Assembly: GCF_009870125.1 (NCBI RefSeq) | Contig: NC_046680.1 | Location: 12,171,501-12,235,500 of the forward strand | Direction of reading: 5' to 3' | Length of the DNA: 64,000 nt | DNA from: Drosophila pseudoobscura | Lineage: Eukaryota; Arthropoda; Insecta; Diptera; Drosophilidae | Shown here: piece after piece, positions 11,040 to 25,600 of the stretch | How the letters are laid out: every line of letters begins with the position of its first letter | Position numbering within the stretch: position 1 is the first letter of the stretch | Position numbers and translations under genes: made by a program | The notes under the pieces: generated by a model | Told to the model about the DNA's origin: nothing | What the model saw: only the letters and a program-made list of their open reading frames with translations | Databases searched by the model: none

Positions 11040-14000
11040 GTGGAAACTACTGCTATTGTTGCAAGGCTACTAAATCGTTTCATTTCGTTTCGTTTGGAAT
11101 TGGGCTGGCTTTTTCTCAGGAAAAGCAATTTGCTGAATTGCATATAAATATTCAGGGGGATTTGACCGGGAATGAAATCGAGACTCCAGTCTTAATCAAT
11201 TCATTAAGAAAAGAGGATGCCCTTAAGAGGTTCAAATATAACTCTATGGTAAAATCTGATATAATTTATTACAGTACTCGTATCATATCATGCTTTTTTA
11301 AATTACAGAGTGGCCCATTTTTCATATTTATGATTTACTAGTAATGATGGAAGCCTGATAAATTTATGTTTTTATTATTATCTATTAGTTAAAAAATTCG
11401 AATTAATTGTAGTTTTTTTTTTTAATATTTTAATTGTACCAACAACAAAAAGTGTAGCAATAAAATGATTACATACTAATAGTAATAACACATGGAAATT
11501 GAATTTAATTTTCAAAGAAAAAAGTGGAGTGTTGGGCAGCTATAGTGTTGGGAGAAACTCCTCCACCCACTGCAATAAAAAGACTTAATAATGAATGGGT
11601 TATAAATATTGTAGTTTAAGTTTAAAGCTGGAAATTGTTTTAAAATTGTTTGTAGTCGCACAGTACTCCTACAAAGATTGTGGGAGAGTAGATCTTTGGG
11701 TAACTGTCTTACAGGCTTGTATTAAGTGGTTTCTACTGATTGGCTTGCGGTTGCAGAGTCCCCTAAAAGCCCATTGTTGTGCTCTGTTTACTTGAAGTTT
11801 GCCTTAGTTTACACTTTCACCGTTTGGTTCGCAGGATACTGACTAAAATGTTGAATGGTATAAGAAGCTACCGCTGGTTGAATATAAAGTATACTGTCTG
11901 TCTGTCCATCTGGCTGCAGTGGTTCAAGGGATTTGCACTTAGCTCCAATCTCCAAGTGAAAAGATACTCGTACAAAATAAATACGAGTGCTGCAATGATC
12001 ACCATCTTGTCATGCAAATCCACAGATACACCCAGGCAAACATTATCGGACACTGCAAATCTGAGCTTAGCTTGTGGTCTGCGTCTTAGTGTGCGAGAGA
12101 GATGAGAGGCGGATGAGAGGCGAGCAAACGATTTAAGCAGATGCAAGAAACTATTCAGCAGTGAGTCAGCCTGAAATGTGTGCCACAGCAGATGCCAAAA
12201 AGGCGACCCGACCCCACCATTCCAATCCATGCCATTCCATAGCCAACATAGCCCCAGCATAGCTGTCTATATTCGAGATCCGAGGCAGGCATAAACAAGT
12301 TCTTTAGAGTAGATTGAAGTTCTATAATGCTGGCATATTTTGCATGGCTGAGTCCCGAATGTGCTGGGGAGCCTTTCTGCCTTCCGAGGGGTGATGGTGG
12401 GATTCCTTTGGAAATATTCCACACATACGACTACGACTATAAGCATGAAAAGTCTTGAGGCTGTGTGTGTGTGTGGCTGTCAGGTTTGTTTGAGGCATTC
12501 GGAATGCCATGCCCGAGCCTCTGAGCCAAAGTGTTGCGGCATTTGATGGGTGCCTCCGTCTGTGTGAGTGTGTGCCTGTATTATGACAAGTATGGATGAC
12601 ATTTGTGGCGAAAAAAAGAAAATGGGGAGAAGAAAATCAACCAAATCTCGAGGTGCGCAATTGGAGAACCATACATTTTCCCCCCCTTTGCAAGTCAAAG
12701 GATAATATAGTTATTAAAATGGACGAACCTCATCGAGTGTCAGTTGTTCCATGAAAATCACGCGATCATCTCTGGCGATGGCTTTTAAGGCATCCACATC
12801 GACACCCACTGACGGGACAACCCATTGACCTCGGCTCCAGTCTAAAGCTCGTTTATCCTGGCTGGCTTATCTATGTACGGGTTTGTGTAGGTGTGCGGCC
12901 GCAGGAGTGACGGGTTGTGGCTGGAGAGTAGCTGTGGCATAAGCGCCGCCGCCTTCATGATTTTTATAGCATTTGTTGCTGGTGCAGGAAATGCCTTTAG
13001 TGATTTCCGCATGTGGCAGCCACCCCCGTCTCCACCCCGGCCCTGTTTACACACCGAGCATATTGCGGTTGACACATTTTGTGCGTTTATGTTTTTGAAA
13101 TGTGCTCGTTCTTTCTCCGCTCTATTCCCATTCCCCGGTATTCGCAGACTGCACGGGCATCATGTGCTCGGCCAAATCCATGTAACTGGAATTAGAAAGA
13201 GTTTTCGATTCGTTCGGAGCATCTGTATGTAGGAGCATACTTTTGGGAACATTACGAAAAGAGGTAACTCAAGAGAGGCAAATATTCTCCCTCACCTTAA
13301 AAATATGCAACTCCTCTTTGGAGTGATTATTTGGCTAAATATTGCTGCTGTTACTGTGGGAATAGCGGGTATCATTCAGTCGGAATGTCTTCTAAGTCCT
13401 AAGTTCCTGACGCCACAGAGCGGGACACAGAATGAAAACGCTTCAGACAAATGCCATGAAAAATGCATAGCCAGTGGATGAGGATTTGGTGGAGCAGGAG
13501 GACGGGCAAGTGTGGTCCCCCATCCACTGGCGGGAGCTGGAAAGTGAAGCGTGAACAAAACGATTTTTGAAGTAACTATAAGCTAAATAGTTTGCTCTGT
13601 GGTGGGCAGGGACTGTGGGGACTAGTTCTTGTGTCATAATTAGGGCATTTGCACGTGCCTCTGAGCGAGGCAAGGCAGCGATAACTGTTGGCCCCAAAAC
13701 TTTTCTGGCTACTATCAACAGCTAAAAGCGTTAAAAGTTGCAACTTGCTCGAAAGTTGTACCTCGGATGCACGAGGCACGAGGTTGCCACTGGCAGTGCA
13801 ACAATGATGATGCACCAACAGCAATCAGCAAGCCAACTGGCTTGCTGGCACCTACTCTCGAAAGGAAACCGTAGATAATAAGGCTGGGATAAGTTTTTAT
13901 GTACATGCACTCCACTTACAGGGTGTAGTTATCCGTAGGCACTTATCCGTGCTCCCGCTCTCCCGTACAACCGTACACCCGTACTCCGCCACTCTTTCGT

Positions 14001-15868
14001 TCCGGTACTCCGGTTGCGCGCCTCCAGCCAAGGACATGTAGGATACGAGAACTGCACTTAAATGCAACTCCTGCAATGTTTTTCTTACACTCTTTTTTTT
14101 TTAGCTTATCAGACTTTTGCCGCAGGGCTATACATGCACACATATGTACATCTTTTATACACATACATGCACATACAGACAATGGCGTGCTGTTTTCTGG
14201 CTGCAATTAGGATGGGGTAAGCCAAATGGGGGTCGCGGGTGACGGTCTCCCTTGTAAGCCTGGCCATTGAGCTCCATTTTGATGCGGCCATAAACGAGTT
14301 GTCATTATTAATGCTGGCACGCCCCACCATTCACCCCACACATCCAGCCGGCCAGCCCCCTCTGATTCCGCCCAATAAACAGAAGCATTATTGAGTGGCG
14401 CTCCCGAAAGTGGAGATTGCGTATACGCAGCATATCCCATGAGTGCGAGAACTTTTGCCGCAGGCGGGCAGAAATCCTCGGGCATTATCATGCGATTATT
14501 AGCCAATATATTATTTCGTATCATTTCTTATACGCATACGCAAACGCATACATCTCCGCCGTGTGTGTGTTTGGCTCCACTCTTAGCGAAGCCATAAATT
14601 TTTATTTGTTGCAGCAAAGGGTTGTAAAGCGTCGCCATTATGTTGGAGCTTTTCTTTTGAGTGTTTTCGGGCTTGGATGGTTTTGGATTCTTGTTTTTAT
14701 TTCCCATCGCACAGACGTGCACAAGATGCGTCAAAAACTGTGGGGGGGGCGGAGTGCCAGCGAATGAGAGCTGGGCGTGGCAGCTGAATTTATGGCCGCA
14801 AATTGATTGTAAGTGCATAACGAGAGCAGAGTACAAGTTAAGGAAATGCCGAATGTTTCACTGTTTGATTCCCGTTCGAGTGTGGCCCACAGCCGCAGTC
14901 ACAGCCACAGTCACAGCCACAGCTGGCCTTGTTTAACCGCCGCCAAAAGATAGCAGTGGGAAGTGGACTGTCGGCCCTTAGCATGGCCACAAAAACAATC
15001 AAAACTGTTGACCGCAATTCGCAGCAATTGGTTCTGCCATTCGTTTTGTCAGTTTTTAGCTTTTTGTGGCTAAGCGATTCAGGGTGGGTGGAGGGGTGGA
15101 GGGGAATGAATGTGGATGTGGATATAGATGCTATGCTTGCCACAGTTTGGACTGAGAAATATGAAACAAGACAGGGAAACAGCTTCATTGCTGCTTGTTT
15201 ACTTATTTGTTGTTTGATTTGATTCCTTCTTTTGCCACAGCACAGCCCTGGAAATGCATATTGAAAATTGAACAAACAAACTGGGGAAACTAGGGGAAAA
15301 TGCAGTCAATTTTCCGTTGTGTTGTGTTGTGTTATGTTGTCTTCGCTCTGCTTGTCATTGGCAAACTGGGTCTGGCTGCCACATCTGGCTACATCGAAGG
15401 ATTTTTCTACTTCTTTTGCTCCTCTTCCTGCCTCGACAACTGGCACATTGAGCGATGAGGTTTCCCCCATTTTGTTGCAGCGTGAGGGGACTCTTTCAAA
15501 TTATTATAAATGTTGGCAAGAGAAACTATTAAATTACTAGGAGGGCTTCAAGAGTGGTGCACACAGGCATCTACACTCACCGAAATACATGGGAAATATG
15601 ATTAATCTTCGACAAACACACAGTTGAATGCCTAAATTGTTTATAATTGGGGGACTATTGAGCCGTCATGGATCGAAAATCGACGTACTTACAGCCTAAT
15701 AAGATAATTGGCATCGCTTCACAATTAAGAGATTAAGATTGACCGTTGAGAGCTTAAGCGTTTCGATAATAGATTTTGATTATTATAGGGACAAAGATTA
15801 TTGTTAGTATTTAAGTGCTTGAATTTCCACAACCCCGCACCCTTTCTGTGAATGATTTCGGGCGTCGA
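11040..15868. other. Intergenic, no gene found
   Basis: Only short open frames lacking start context or family resemblance occur here. Visible content is low-complexity: a GA-rich patch with repeated GAGAGGCG near 12095-12120, a short TG run near 12463, a CAC/CAG-rich imperfect repeat (CAGTCACAGCCA type) at about 14889-14925, and AT-rich stretches at 11380-11520. It probably carries regulatory DNA for the flanking genes, but no specific element can be defended. Confidence 0.5.
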
Positions 15869-15874
15869 TTTATT
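15869..15874 (-). terminator. Poly(A) signal of the DUF1091 gene
   Basis: An AATAAA on the minus strand lies only 4 nt after the stop codon of the DUF1091-type gene. A very short 3' UTR of this kind is common in small Drosophila secreted-protein genes. Confidence 0.45.
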
Positions 15875-15878
15875 GATT

Positions 15879-16563
15879 TTAGTGCTCTCTGTAGTTGGAG
15901 TACTCCATCGATCCATTGACAGTATACTTAAGAACCTTTTTGTGATACAAACTGAACTGCAGAGCATACTCGCCCGTCTCGATGGGGAAACGAGTGCGGA
16001 ACTTTTCCACATCGAACTCTAGCTTCACAAGTTTCAGCACCGTATTTTCCTGAAAAAGAAATGGGAGAAGGGCGTACTAAACTATGGAAGTAATGGAATC
16101 CACACCATGCGCTCACCATGAAAGGACAGGAGTAGCTACGAGTTATATAGGGTATGAGGTAGGCCGCAGCCAGGCGGAAGACGATCCTGTTGTTGTTATT
16201 TGGCTTGGTCTTATTCCTATCCAAGAAATCGCACACGTTCAGCGTGATGTTGTAGAGAAAAGGTCGCCAGCCATTAGCACGTTTGAAAAACTCCAAACGA
16301 ACCTTCGAGAATACGAGTATTGGGTGGATTCGCATCGTTCAAGGATTCAACTGTGGATAACTCACGGTCAAGTGACTGGGGACTGTGTGCTTGTTCAGAT
16401 ACGAAATGCTGATCGAGTTCCTGTACCGATTGATGGCCTGTATTTTGCACAGAAGAAACTCCCCATAGTCCTTGTCCAGGCTAGTACAGTGGAGGCTCTT
16501 GAACTTGCTCTCCACTTGCGGAGAGCCCAGCAGCAATACCCAGAGGATCCCCGCTATCAACAT
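15879..16563 (-). CDS. DUF1091-family secreted protein
   Basis: Three exons join in phase 0: 16563-16366, 16302-16117 and 16049-15879, with introns of 63 and 67 bp (both GTGAG...AG). The product is 184 aa. Residues 1-19 form a signal peptide ending around QVES. The mature part shows the DUF1091 layout: an N-terminal KFKSLHCTSLDKDY block, RANGWRPFLYNITLNVCDFL at the start of exon 2, a YSCPF block at its end, and a C-terminal GEYALQFSLY strand. Both the conserved cysteines and the exon boundaries fit this insect-expanded family, which is structurally related to MD-2-like lipid-binding proteins. The biological role of most members is unknown. An out-of-frame ATG 17 nt upstream (16580) starts a 7-codon ORF that overlaps the true start. 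No D. melanogaster symbol can be assigned from sequence alone because the family has dozens of members. Confidence 0.88.
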
Positions 16564-16619
16564 GGCTCCTGGATGGTCATTTGAAGACTAAACACAAATT
16601 GGTCATAGCTCGTTTTTAA

Positions 16620-19600
16620 GAGCAAGTTTTGCGGTATTTATGGTCATTATATTCACTTGACTACACAGTATAATGGGAATTAGCATTAATTTGATTTCAA
16701 CCGTTCAAAAACACTCCAGTCCGTGCAGGTCCTTGAACGAAAGTAAAGGAATTACTTATTGGGAAGTACTCTCAATTGATTTCTGAGCCACAAGAATTTT
16801 TAGAAGTCCATCACAGGTCATATGTAACTTCGCTCATGCATGATTCATTTTACATAAACTGCACATATTTAAACTGCTCACTTGAGCGAAACTTTGCCTA
16901 TCAATTGCCTCTGCAACAATTATACGTAATAACCATTCAGCCACTCAGCTGAAACGCCGTCGCTGCTAACAGTCCGTTCAATTGGTAGAACTAATTGCTC
17001 TCAAACATTCCTGTACATGTCGCATTTGTAGTATTAGTTGTCAGATATTTATGGTTTCATCCATACTTATTTCGACTTTACACACATTTTTTTCGCTCCT
17101 ATAATCCTCTCTTAGCGAGTAATAAATACGCACTGCCTCACCAATACCACAAACGGACTAGAATAGGCAAAAGACAAGAATAACGCAGTAGAAAAGTAAC
17201 GAAGTTTTCTTCGGCCGATAAGAAAATAAGCAGAAGAGCAAAAGATGCACCGAAAATAATCTCGACATTATTTGTGCACCAAATCCAACAGACGAAAGTC
17301 CACTGAGAGTTATAGTTGAAAAAAATATAAAAGAATCTAAATAGGATTATCATATTCGTGATTGCGATGGAAAGAATATTGAAGTATAAGGTTATTTTCT
17401 CAATGTTAATTATAGCTCCCATTCGAGCATTCGTGCCGGGCTTAAGTAGTCAAATTAATGAGTAGATACAAGGAACCATCTGTTTGGAAATTCTATCAAA
17501 AGGAAACCCTCTCCATTTGCATACCCATAAAATTGTATTTTATCTCAATTAGCGCAAATATTTTGCTGCTGGCACTGCCATTGCCATGGCCATTGGTGGT
17601 AGCGTCGTTAGTCCGGGGGCAAAGTGGCAGGCAGCCAGGAAGCTGATGCTGCAGCTGCATTAGCATGGCTCGAAAGTAAATTTGACGCTGCGGCCCCCCT
17701 CATTTTATTTGCTTGGCAAATGCTTTTTCTTTCGTTTACCCACACACCGACAAAAAGGAGGAGAATGAGCGAAAAGAAGAGAATCCTTTTTGTGCAATTT
17801 CTATTGCAAACATTTGAAGAGGCTTTTAGTGGGGGAGGCTGGCGGGCGGGCGAAAATCAATTGCAAACGCATTAAAAATTGTGCAAAATTAATGACATCA
17901 TTAGTAGTTGGAACGGACCCCCAACCCCGAAAACCCCCAAGCCCCAAAGCTGGCAAGTGGAGTTTGTCATTTGTCAAATGCAAACAGGACCACTGTCACT
18001 GATGGCAATTTGAGTGAGCGGACGGCAGGAATGAATGCATGTAATGAAAGCCAACAAAACATTAGAACCGCACACAGAGACAGGACAGAGAGTGCCACAC
18101 ACAGCACGTAGCACAGTGTCAGCGAAGGGCAGGGGTCTGAGACCAGGTCCGGGTCCGGGTTCGCAGGCCGACAGCTGATGCTGATGACGGACGTGACAGC
18201 TGAACAATGCTGGAGACCCCGCCACGACCCCAAAGAGTAGGCGGCCAAAATGAATTCTTTATAAATAAAGGTTCGTTCTCCTTTTTTAATAAATGAATAG
18301 CCCCGAATATCACAAGGCAGCCGGAAAGTTCAAAATTGTAGCCAAGTTCGGCCCACAACAAAATCGCCTACAAAATGAATGTATCAAATGGATAACTTTT
18401 GCCTGACCAGGCCGTCGTGCTCTATGTATGTATACGTAAGTCTCTTATGAAAATATGTACGCACGTAATGGAGTTGATTCACTAACAGATTATGGTCCCA
18501 TGGATTATATACGGCTGTGAAAATGCATGGCCAAGCCCCAAACAGTTTTCACCACTCTTGTGGCCACCCGAAAAGTACTAATAAATAAAAATAAATCAAG
18601 AGAAATTGTATTTCTGTTTAACTTTGAAACTGTTAAATATTTTTGAATTTATTTGAGTGCATGGAATATTTATAACTAGAATTGAATATTGAATAAGACC
18701 GTAAATAAAACATAAAATAATTCCCACAGAGAAGAGAGAGATTCTGTGATTTTTAATTGGATCTTCTTCATAAGGAAGTGTATGACGGAGTTCTACTAAC
18801 AAAAAACATGTTTTTTTTGTTGAAAGATAGCTAAACTGAGAAAGTTACACAAAGCTGTGGCCTCCCTCCGTCTCTTTCTCACTTTGTGAGCCCAGTGCCT
18901 CTCTCTCTTTCTCTCTGAGTTTGTGGCACAGGTGGTCAGCAGTGGCAAGCAAATGATGTCAGCCATTACAATGCACGAGTCAAAAGTTGAATTTTAATCA
19001 AAAAACGACAAAAAAGTAAGAGAATAAAGCTCCAATCCACAGAGACACACACACAAAGAAAGAGGTCACATGTTGTTTCCATGTGGAGAGTGTGCGTGTG
19101 TGGCCAGCATGATTAATGAGACGGTGTTGAACGTTTGCCTGACATGGACCCAACCACATACAGACACATATAAGCATAGTAGCTGTGTGAGGCCGTGGGA
19201 ATATCCCCCTAAGTATGCAACACAAATTGAATTCGACTCGACTGCATGCGACATCGCTCAATTTGTTAGCCTTGAGAGCTGGCTCCGCTCCGTTCAATTG
19301 TTCAATTTGTAAAAAAACACAAAGACTGAATATGTCAAAAACCTGTCGACTACAAAATACCCACTAGGCGAAATCACCTTCCAGCGATTCCAAAGAATGA
19401 AATCTTAAGAAGTAGAAACTAGATCATAATTATTCAATACATACTAGTCTACAGCGTTAATTAGTACAAGTATTCAAATTACGAATATACCCTTGTGCTC
19501 TACGAATACCGTTGGTGTAAGAGTGTGTGTGTGTGCCTAAGCGCTTAGCGATATGACCTTGCTGGACCCAAGTTGGAATTGAAATCTAACACGCAGACAA

Positions 19601-22600
19601 ATAATAATATTTGCCTAACCTCAAAAGCCCCAAGAGCCTCCCAGTCAGCCCTTCAGTCATCCCCTTCATAGGTTCAGGTTACTCAACTACATACAGACCC
19701 ACAAACACATACACACACACGTACGAACACAGAGACACATTAAATACACTAATATGTATGTTATTTAAGTTAAATTTAGTTGAAACTAGCAACTGAAAGC
19801 AGAGCGACCCGACAGAACGAACCCGTCTGGATGCAGCGAGAGGGCCTTCTTTCTTTTCACATATAAATTTTACAAGTATATAGCCCCAGACCCAGGCCCA
19901 GACCCAGACGGAAGAGCGTACAAAATCATAAAATACAAACTGAAACTAGAGCGTGGGGGTGCAGAACGATGGCACGATGGCAGTGTGGCAGGATGCCTGA
20001 AAGGGCGAAGTAGTGAAATCGAAGTTCGATAATTTATTTTCCTGCCATTCCAAGCGATTTCTCTCATGCGGCGTAGTACATTTATTACTTATGCTAAGAA
20101 GCAGACTCATGCACATATATAAGTAAACGAAGGACGTGTGTGGTGTGGTATTGGCACGGGATCTGAAAGTTGCATGCCTCGGATTATATATGAGTGCGAT
20201 TATTTTAAGTTACGTTGCTTAAATATCAGCCAACGTATGAGGGAGCTGGCATTTTATATTGAAAATATATAATTGTATATAATCCATATAGCAGCAACAC
20301 ACACATATTCCTCAAATATCATTAATTTGCAGGCGAATTCTGCAATTCTTACCTAGAAATATATATAGAAATATATGTACATATGTTGATGACTGAAAAA
20401 AGTTCAGTAAATTGATTAAATTTCTCTGACGATGTTTCAATGTTTCACTGTTTACCAATTATCACTTGCCTTCACCCTCAATCGTTATGATAAGTAATCA
20501 GCCTAGACTTTACTCTTGCTCAATGTGGTCACTCTTTCTTTCCCTTTTTCTCTCTGCAGTCAATCTTCAACCAACAACAGCTTTTTAGACCGTTAAACGG
20601 CTTATGAAAACTCACTCAACTCCAGTGACTCCAGCCCAGTCAATGACACTCTGAAAAGCTGGTCACCAGTCAACGAAAAGCTTCCGAAACTTCCATCCAT
20701 TTGAACAATTTTAATGCGCTAAATAGATGGATGGAGTAGGCAGTGAGGACTGGGCTGGAAGGGAAAAACTCATTATTATGGAAAACTTTTATGCGCCCAG
20801 TCGCTCTTGTTAACTTTGCTTGTAATTTCGCCTCTTAGCAAGGTATAATTTTAATAGCATACTTCTCTCAGAGCTGCGCTCCACGCGAACATCGTTGGAA
20901 CACACTCGGAGAATGGCATTGCATCCATATCCATCTATATAGAGCCGTTGTTAATGGAGCACGATGCAGCCATTTCCAGCCAGGACGAGGACGACAGCCG
21001 TATAAATTTCGGTTTGCATACTTTTCGGTCATTAGATATTTAGTATAATGTGAGTTTTATGCTCGCCGCGGGCTTAACAACGATATCAAAAATTGTATTA
21101 TGATCGATCGCATACCTGGGACGAATGCGTGAAATTTTACGAGCGGGCCATTAAAAAATATTTCTCCCATCCCCATCTACCTTTGTCCCAAAAAAGATTA
21201 TGGATTTAATGAGAGCCAGAGATGGAAGGCTATAATTGAATTTCTATGATAATTTAATGGGCTGCTAAGCACTTGGAGGAGTGCTTTCCCGTGGAACTAA
21301 TTCCGGAATGTGCTCTGCCTTTGATGAATAGTTACGGAACAGTGTGCAGCTTATACGTGATTTATTCGTTGTTACGCTAGGAGCAACAGACTTCCACAAT
21401 AGACTAGACTCGATGTACTCTAATGGTTTGATTGATGCCATGCCTCCCATCGAAGAGTATTTTCCTGTTTTCTGTTAAAGCGCCCTGGGATGCTTACTGT
21501 TGCTGCTGGTCTGTTGTGAAATTTGAATCAAAGATCTATGGCAGGCAAATGCAGTTGGCTTCCACTCAATTTTCCCCGCCACTGTTTATTAGTGCAGGTA
21601 ATTTCAATTAGGCACCAACAACGGATTCCAACCGCTGAGTGAAGTGGCAGTGGCACGGGCAGTGGCAGCTAATTAAATTACAACATTCTCTTCGATTCTT
21701 GTGCTCTCTGTGTGTGAGCTCTATGCAAATTAGCGTGTCCGTGTCCGTGTCCATGTCCTTGTCTATGTTCATGTCGGATGCGTCGTCTAACCCGACCAAT
21801 CTATCTGTAGGCCGAAGTTTCCACCGATTCCAGGTTCCCCCATCTTCATCTGAGTCCATCCGGTTATTTGGCTGGATCCCAATGGGCAACAAAATAGAAA
21901 ACCCAATTAAAGCAAGACATTGATTTGAAATAGAAAGAAAATACATTTTCATGCAACTTCCACAAAGTTGTGTGCAATTGTCGGATCCTAAGAATATTAT
22001 TAGTGTATTTTGGTGATTTGACTGCAAGATTATTCTCAATGTATGATCGTTTGCTTACTGTTTATCCTCCTTCTTTATATGCCTTGTTTCCAATTGTAAT
22101 TTTCCTCTCCTATTCCAGTACTTCTATGGGTTAAAGAGTGCGTACTGCCAGACGTCTCACTCAGAGAGGATCATTGAAGCGAAACGTTGATAAAAATGTT
22201 AGTGAGTGCGGGAGAGGAAGCGGGAAATATTTTTATATTATAATATCGATATTATATATTGAGAGAGTGTCCTCCGAAGTTGGGCGAATAATATTGGAAA
22301 CTCAACATATTATACCATTATCGCCAAAAGAAATCTTTGACAGCATCTCCAAGACATTGGATAGATCCCAGCTTCACAAAGGAGTAAAATAAATTAATTT
22401 CGTTATAATTAATTACGCCAGAGCGTCAGGGATTCCCCTGCTCGCTTAAGCAGCTTAAAGCAATACAATTCATATTAGAACGTGAAATTACAGTCCCGTA
22501 CAAATACGTTTAGTTTTTGGTCTAGTCCGGAAAATGGTCGGAATGACAAAGGCCAAAAGCTGTAAACATTTCTTCTGCTGAATAGCGAATAAAACCAAAG

Positions 22601-25600
22601 CTAAAGCAAACAATTGGCCAACAAATTAATGATGGCACAACATGGAACAATGAACTTAGCAAATGGCTCTGGCTCTGGCTCTGGTGTTGTCTGCCCAGCT
22701 TGCATCAACTTGATTAATGGCATTTTATCCTGGCTCAAAGGCGGATTCCCATGCACAGCACAGCTGCAGCTGCGTCTTCAAAAATGCAAAAAGTCAAAGT
22801 GGAAATTTTGCATATCTCACGGGTGGGAGTTTTCTTTCCGCATCATCCCATTTCCACCTCAGAATATTTTTGTAAACAGCATCAGGAAAAGGCCATTTCA
22901 TAAGCATGGTTCTTTGTGCGGTGCAGAACGCCAGGTAACAATAAAATGCAGAATGGCAGGGGGAAAAAATATCTAGACAATGGGCGGAGAAATGCCCTGA
23001 AAGAAAGTAGGCATATCTGTCAGATACGATCCAAGCAAAGAATTGAAGTATTAATGTGACAAAGTTCGTCAATGTTCGATAGGCTCCCGTCAGCAAAGGG
23101 TATTCAAAGGCATGATGCAAAAAAGAGAATACCTCACTGCCGCAGAGGCAGGCTACTAGGTAAAAAAAAAATAACGAACCGTTTTCCAATAAATTTGCAT
23201 AAGTTGCATTGGCAGAGGTGGCTGGTGCATTTTTATTAGTTTTCCACAACTTTTTTCGCTATCTACCTCGCGTTTGAGCCCAGGGCCTTTCTGCTGGAGT
23301 GTGCTCCGAGCGCGACAGTCGAGTGGCAACTTCTTTGGTGCTCTTTGGCAGTCAGGCTGGCCGTTGTTGTCGTTGCTGCATCAGAGCGATTTACTGTTCG
23401 TGGGGCGGTCTATGGTCTGTGGAATAACATATATACTTTATTCCCTTCTCTGAAAGAGAAATGCTCATTTTGTTTCTGTGAAAACACAACAGCAGGTTTA
23501 ATTGTCGAGCACTGCTGTTTATCCAAATTGTAAACTAATATTTGCATTTCTCAGTGACCAAAACGAATAAATTTGAATGCTAAAGGAAATTAAATTTTAT
23601 TTTGAACCAAAGTCCAAAAAAGGCCGAGCAAAACGAACCGAAAACCACAGAAAATAAACATGTGAATAAAGTCAATTGGGTTACATTCATGGCTGAATGG
23701 CTGAAAGCGCAGATGGAGAAAGAACTTATAGCATCAGCCAGAAATAGCCAAGAAACCAAGATTATAAATTTTCAATGAATTGACACTTAAGGTCGTGTTG
23801 GACTAAGCTCTTAATTTTGCACACGTTGTCGTAGCCTCGAAGGTGTTGTGGGAAACGTTGCGTATGCTTGTTAGGTCCGTCCATTAGTCGGGGTCTGGGG
23901 ACTTTCCAAGAGCCTTCAAGGCGAACCGAACTCGACAAAAATTCTCATCTTTTCGTTTTTTACTTCTTTTTGGTAAAACTTTCATCGCCAATGTAGCCCT
24001 GAAGCTGCTGCAGACAGAAGCACACCCATATATTCCCTATACTCCTACCTTTCCCTGGGCTTTGCCCACAAAAATTGATAGAAAAATGTAAAAGTTTTCA
24101 TCGGGTTTTACCTGAGGTAGTGAGGAGCGGAGAAGAGTTTGCAAGAGGATGAAGGACGGCAGGACGGCAGGATGGCAGGACTTTCAAGGACACAGAACAG
24201 CTACGGAACGCGGACTCGAACGACACCCTTGGTATTTCTAATTACCTCGAGGCAGGTAATAAATGTGCATTGAAATTAGTTAAACTCATTTGGCCACAGC
24301 CGAGAAATAGCTCCATTCGTGTCCACTGCGCAGCCGCACAGAGAGCAAAAGCGTCTCTGAAGCAGGGGATATTTTCTCTTAAGTTTTCGTAAACGGTTTC
24401 TGTGACTATGGTTTTTCCATTTGTGATAATTGAATACAAAATTGCAAGCAGAAACAAAGCAAAATTAATGTCATCGCATACATTTTGGCAAATTGAAATA
24501 TTACTTGGCCATAAATTCCTAGTTCAGTGCCAGCCACATCCTTTCTCTGCCTTCGAGTGAAATATTTCAACTCCCTGCAGTAATCTCTGAATCCCACACC
24601 AGACGCAGGAAGCAAACAAGACAAATGGTAATAGCAATCATTGGGCGCACGGTATATACGGACTTATGTCCTTCGAATATGCATATAAATAGAAAGATTT
24701 TCTATTAATCTGAAGGTTCTTGGTCTACATAATATACTGTCGGGTTTCTATTATTATTTGTCAGCACTTTTTTTTCTTCTTTCATACATAACCGCTCAAA
24801 TCTCGACTTTCTTGATTTCTTCCCATGCAAAAGATTTTCTAAAACGCGATTTTCCTGACACTAGCACTCCCACTCCCACTCGGCAACCCTAACAATCACC
24901 TTCGACGTTCTCTTATCGCCCCGAGTCTATGATCCCCTGTGAGGGAAAAGAATATTCAAATGACAAGAATTACGGACCAGCATAGTAACGAAGACAAGGC
25001 ATATAAGATCATACACTGTGTATAATCTCGTAGTGAATTCATGCACAGCCTTATGAACGCATGTACTGTGTGGTGGAGTACACATTTCATAAAGTGGCAA
25101 GTTCCTTTCAAAAGTTCTGACAGAGTTGATACTTGTACAATCTAAAAAGAAAGAGAGACAAGTTTTTTTTCTGTTTAATAGTTTGGGTGAAAACTTTTTA
25201 TTATTCTCTTGTTAGTAGATGAGAAGTGATTATTTCTGCTTTAGCTGTTAAAAGCTACGGATAATCTACATAGGTTTTTGCCCCCATCATTTCCAGGGAT
25301 AATTTTTCTATTCAGTCCGCGGGGGTCGGTCAACTCCAGATCCTGGTCCTGCTGCCAAAGTAAGTTCTGTGGAGTTTTGTTTCGCCGTATTTTTAGTTGC
25401 TTGGAGCTGAAACTCCAGTTATTCGGTACAACATGTTGTAACTAAATGAATTCCCCTAAAAAACTTGCCTGTTTTGGCAGGCTGGCAGCTAGGCAATTTC
25501 TATTTCCATTTAATAGCAAAAGTTTTTATACAACATTCGAAATTTGTGCCAAAAATATTCTTGCTCGTAAGGCACCAAAGTTTCCTGTTTTGCCATAAAA

